Source of the DNA: Tissierellales bacterium | Lineage (GTDB): Bacteria; Bacillota_A; Clostridia; Tissierellales; JASKZW01 | Assembly (NCBI GenBank): GCA_030147425.1 | Contig: JASKZW010000030.1 | Span: forward strand, 1-9,047 | Length of the DNA: 9,047 bases | Direction of reading: 5' to 3' | Translations under genes and position numbers: made by a program | Part shown: positions 7,133 through 9,047 of the stretch, in pieces | Layout: each line of letters begins with the position of its first letter | Position numbering within the stretch: the first letter of the stretch is position 1 | Notes under the pieces: generated by a model | Told to the model about the DNA's origin: nothing | Seen by the model: the letters and a program-made list of their open reading frames with translations, nothing else | The model's database searches: none

Positions 7133-7608
7133 TATCAATTGTATACCTTTGTTATTTATTTTTCAAGTTTTTATAGAAAATTATTTATATTATTTTCATG
7201 AGTATTTATTCATTTTTAAATTAAATGAAATATATACATATTAAGTGAACTACGTAAAAAACTAAAATAATTTTTTCCCTATTTCATATTAATTTATATT
7301 TTTTACATAGACAAATAAAACTCTAATATTTTTTATCTTTTTATCTAATAAATAGTACTTCAAAATACCTTCTATAAGCATGTTGGAAGATTTTATAATT
7401 AAAGAACATTATTTATATTATCATAAAAGTAATGTGTACTCCCTGTTCTCCTGTCTTTTCTTAAACATGAATATTTAATTATCTATAATTTAATATAAAA
7501 TATTTATTTCATTATTATAAAATTTATTTCCAGTCAATAATTTTAGTCAAAAGCTATATTATTTTTAATATCTTGCTTAATTACAGTTTTCTAGATTATT
7601 TAAAATCT

Positions 7609-7645
7609 AAAAAAAGCTGACTATAAGTATACTTATAATCAGCTT
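7609..7645 (-). terminator. Intrinsic terminator of the lplA-lipA transcript
   Basis: On the - strand AAGCTGATTATAAG pairs with CTTATAGTCAGCTT around the loop TATA. The 14-pair stem includes one T-G wobble and is followed by a run of seven T (7609-7615). It begins 14 bases after the lipA stop codon. It separates the lipoylation genes from the transporter operon on the same strand, implying that the latter needs its own promoter. Confidence 0.9.
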
Positions 7646-7659
7646 CTAATAAAAGCCCT

Positions 7660-8505
7660 TTATTGAAAATCATCTGCATAATATGAACTTCTAACTAATG
7701 GTCCTGAAACAACCCTTCTAAAGCCTAACTCCTTACCTATCTCCTCATATCTCTTAAACTGTTCTGGAGTAATATACTCTACCACATCTAGGTGGGCTGT
7801 AGTTGGCTGTAAATACTGGCCTAGAGTAAATATATCACAGTCTACTTCTCTAAGCTTTTTCATAGTTTCTATAACCTGTTCCTCAGTTTCTCCTAAACCT
7901 AGCATCATACCTGACTTAGTTATCATATGTGGCTTTCTTTTCTTTACATAGTCTAAAACATCTAAAGACCTTTGGAAAATCGCCTGTGGCCTTACTGTAT
8001 CATAAAGATCAGGTATAGTTTCTATATTGTGATTAAGTATCTCTGGTTCTGCATCAATTATAATGTCAATTAAATCTTCCCTTCCTTGCATATCAGGTAT
8101 AAGAAGTTCTATACTTATATTTGGATCTACCTTTCTTATTTCCTCTACTACCTTCCTAAATTGATTAGCACCTTGGTCTTCCAAATCATCCCTAGTAACT
8201 GAAGTTACAACAGCATGTTTTAAGCCTAAGGTCTTAACTGCTTGAGCTAGTTTTTTAGGTTCCTCTGGGTCAACCGGCTCAGGTTTTGCACAAGTTACAT
8301 TACAGAACCTACAGTTTCTTGTACAGTGATTACCTAAAATCATAAAAGTAGCTGTACCTCTTTCAAAACACTCCATCCTATTTGGACAATTTGCCCCATC
8401 ACAAACAGTATTTAACTCTAGCTTCTCAATTAAAGCATTAACCTTATTAGATGACTCTCCACCTTGTAGTTTAGTTCTTAACCATTCTGGCTTTCTAAGA
8501 CGCAT
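7660..8505 (-). CDS. lipA: Lipoyl synthase (radical SAM enzyme)
   Basis: LipA (EC 2.8.1.8) inserts sulfur at C6 and C8 of an octanoyl group already attached to a carrier protein such as GcvH or an E2 subunit, in the cytoplasm. The 281-residue protein has all hallmarks. The auxiliary cluster motif is Cys35-X4-Cys40-X5-Cys46 (CDGANCPNRMEC); this cluster is the sulfur donor. The radical SAM motif is Cys61-X3-Cys65-X2-Cys68 (CTRNCRFC). The C-terminal RSSY (272-275) supplies the serine ligand of the auxiliary cluster. The start is the ATG at 8505 (MRLRKPEWL, as in homologues), with GGAGGG seven bases upstream. The longer frame from the TTG at 8520 would start within that ribosome binding site and is not credible. 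It follows lplA by 15 bases and is closed by a strong terminator. No lipB is visible, so the octanoyl substrate may come by another route. Confidence 0.96.
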   Translation of the reverse strand: MRLRKPEWLRTKLQGGESSNKVNALIEKLELNTVCDGANCPNRMECFERGTATFMILGNHCTRNCRFCNVTCAKPEPVDPEEPKKLAQAVKTLGLKHAVVTSVTRDDLEDQGANQFRKVVEEIRKVDPNISIELLIPDMQGREDLIDIIIDAEPEILNHNIETIPDLYDTVRPQAIFQRSLDVLDYVKKRKPHMITKSGMMLGLGETEEQVIETMKKLREVDCDIFTLGQYLQPTTAHLDVVEYITPEQFKRYEEIGKELGFRRVVSGPLVRSSYYADDFQ

Positions 8506-8512
8506 ACTAAAT

Positions 8513-8518
8513 CCCTCC
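8513..8518 (-). promoter_or_regulatory. Ribosome binding site that decides the lipA start
   Basis: The - strand reads GGAGGG here, seven bases before the ATG at 8503-8505. It sits between the lplA stop codon (8521-8523) and lipA, so the two genes are probably translated from one mRNA. An in-frame TTG at 8518-8520 overlaps the site and should not be used as the start. Confidence 0.85.
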
Positions 8519-8520
8519 AA

Positions 8521-9047
8521 TTATATATTAGTTTCCATAACTCCTTCTATAAACTCCTTTATAGTCAAAGATCTTATATACTTATTTAGATCTACTCCTT
8601 CAAGATTTTCAGCTAGTCCATCCACAGTAAACCTAGCGCCTAAGAGCTTTTCTTCTAGCTCCTCTATAGGACACTCTCCAAAAAAATCTCCATATATAGA
8701 AATCTTGCTTATATATCCCCTATCTATATCTAAACTATATTCTACAACCCCAACTCCTGGGTATTTAACTATGTTTTCATACTTATATCTAGGACTTTTC
8801 CCATAATTCCACTCCCAGGTCCTAAATCTTTCATCAGCTATTTTCTCTATTTCAACTATGTCTTCTTCAGAAAGTTCATATACATTTTCAATTTTATGAT
8901 AATCTATTACAAAATTCTCTAAATAATCCTTGAATTCCTCAACAGTCATTGGCTCTCTCAAATGCGGAAAGATATTAGTTACTCTTGAACCTACAGATTT
9001 TACAGATTTGTCTACAAATTTAATATCCCTACTTTTAAGGGCATAAG
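8521..9047 (-). CDS. lplA: Lipoate-protein ligase, C-terminal part, 5' end outside window
   Basis: The frame is open to the right edge, with about 174 visible codons before a TAA at 8521-8523. A TTG at 8961 is not the start: upstream codons read ALKSRDIKFVDKSVKS followed by SRVTN, the well-known KSV.SRVTN region that ends the catalytic domain of LplA. The rest is the C-terminal accessory domain, recognised by WNYGKSPRY, the strand-turn region around LDIDRGYI, YGDFFG and the IEELEEKLLGARF helix. LplA activates lipoate with ATP and transfers it to a lysine of carrier proteins such as GcvH or E2 subunits. The lipoate-binding residues lie outside the window, so catalytic integrity cannot be checked. 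Some ligases of this group also use octanoate, which would give LipA its substrate. The close link to lipA (15 bases) supports a shared lipoylation role. The visible C-terminus argues for a two-domain, stand-alone ligase. Confidence 0.9.
   Translation of the reverse strand, partial: YALKSRDIKFVDKSVKSVGSRVTNIFPHLREPMTVEEFKDYLENFVIDYHKIENVYELSEEDIVEIEKIADERFRTWEWNYGKSPRYKYENIVKYPGVGVVEYSLDIDRGYISKISIYGDFFGECPIEELEEKLLGARFTVDGLAENLEGVDLNKYIRSLTIKEFIEGVMETNI

Larger units (their letters stand above)
6957..7608. other. Long AT-rich intergenic region without a credible gene
   Basis: About 650 bases lie between the lipA terminator and the transporter operon. I read it in both directions and found only short frames without ribosome binding sites. 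No tRNA, T-box, riboswitch core or CRISPR-like repeat was recognised. Positions 6957-7140 hold the likely promoter and operator sites of the transporter. The rest (about 7141-7608) is over 80% A+T by eye, with a slightly more G+C-rich patch near 7435-7460 (CTCCCTGTTCTCCTGTC) of unknown meaning. Confidence 0.7.

Noticed and set aside
7167..7182. Half CodY-like sequence ending GAAAATT
   Set aside because: Only one half matches and the central C is missing, so it is not counted as a CodY box.
7380..7478. A 32-codon + strand frame in the AT-rich gap
   Set aside because: There is no ribosome binding site before the ATG, no recognisable features, and such short frames are expected by chance here.
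7514..7550. Minus-strand TTGACT (twice) with a perfect TATAAT at 7514-7519
   Set aside because: Spacers are 12 and 25 bases, both far from 17, and the site is over 550 bases from the next gene. It is probably chance in AT-rich DNA.

Overview
The window is AT-rich (roughly 30% G+C by eye, lower still between genes). It has Firmicutes-style AGGAGG ribosome binding sites, AGA-biased arginine codons and strong intrinsic terminators. Protein character and gene content suggest an anaerobic, amino-acid or peptide-using member of the Clostridia (Tissierellia-like). That placement is an inference from general look, not from a marker gene.

Layout. (1) Positions 1-1511, + strand: the C-terminal half of a large M16C (PreP-like) zinc metallopeptidase, cut by the left edge. 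(2) Positions 1512-1605: a short convergent gap holding a bidirectional terminator and a second, perfect 15-bp inverted repeat. (3) Positions 6956 down to 1606, - strand: a complete five-gene peptide ABC transporter operon in the order binding lipoprotein, permease B, permease C, ATPase D, ATPase F. (4) Positions 6957-7608: about 650 bases of very AT-rich DNA with no credible gene. Its part near the operon carries a candidate promoter, two CodY-box-like sites and a 16-bp palindrome. (5) Positions 7609-9047, - strand: lipA (lipoyl synthase) with its own terminator, preceded 15 bases upstream by the 3' end of a lipoate-protein ligase gene (lplA) that runs off the right edge.

How the genes work together. 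The transporter should capture short peptides outside the cell and import them at the cost of ATP. The candidate CodY sites would fit repression when branched-chain amino acids and GTP are plentiful. The M16C peptidase is convergent with the operon; both handle peptides, but nothing in the sequence links them in regulation. lplA and lipA form a separate lipoylation unit: LplA attaches lipoate (or possibly octanoate) to carrier proteins, and LipA inserts the two sulfurs into octanoyl groups.

Two start codons deserve correction: lipA starts at 8505 (ATG), not at the TTG at 8520, and dppB most likely starts at 5387, not 5393. I found no wholly new system. The points most worth a second look are the stacked regulatory sites upstream of the transporter, the altered ABC signature motif in DppF, and the lplA-lipA pairing.
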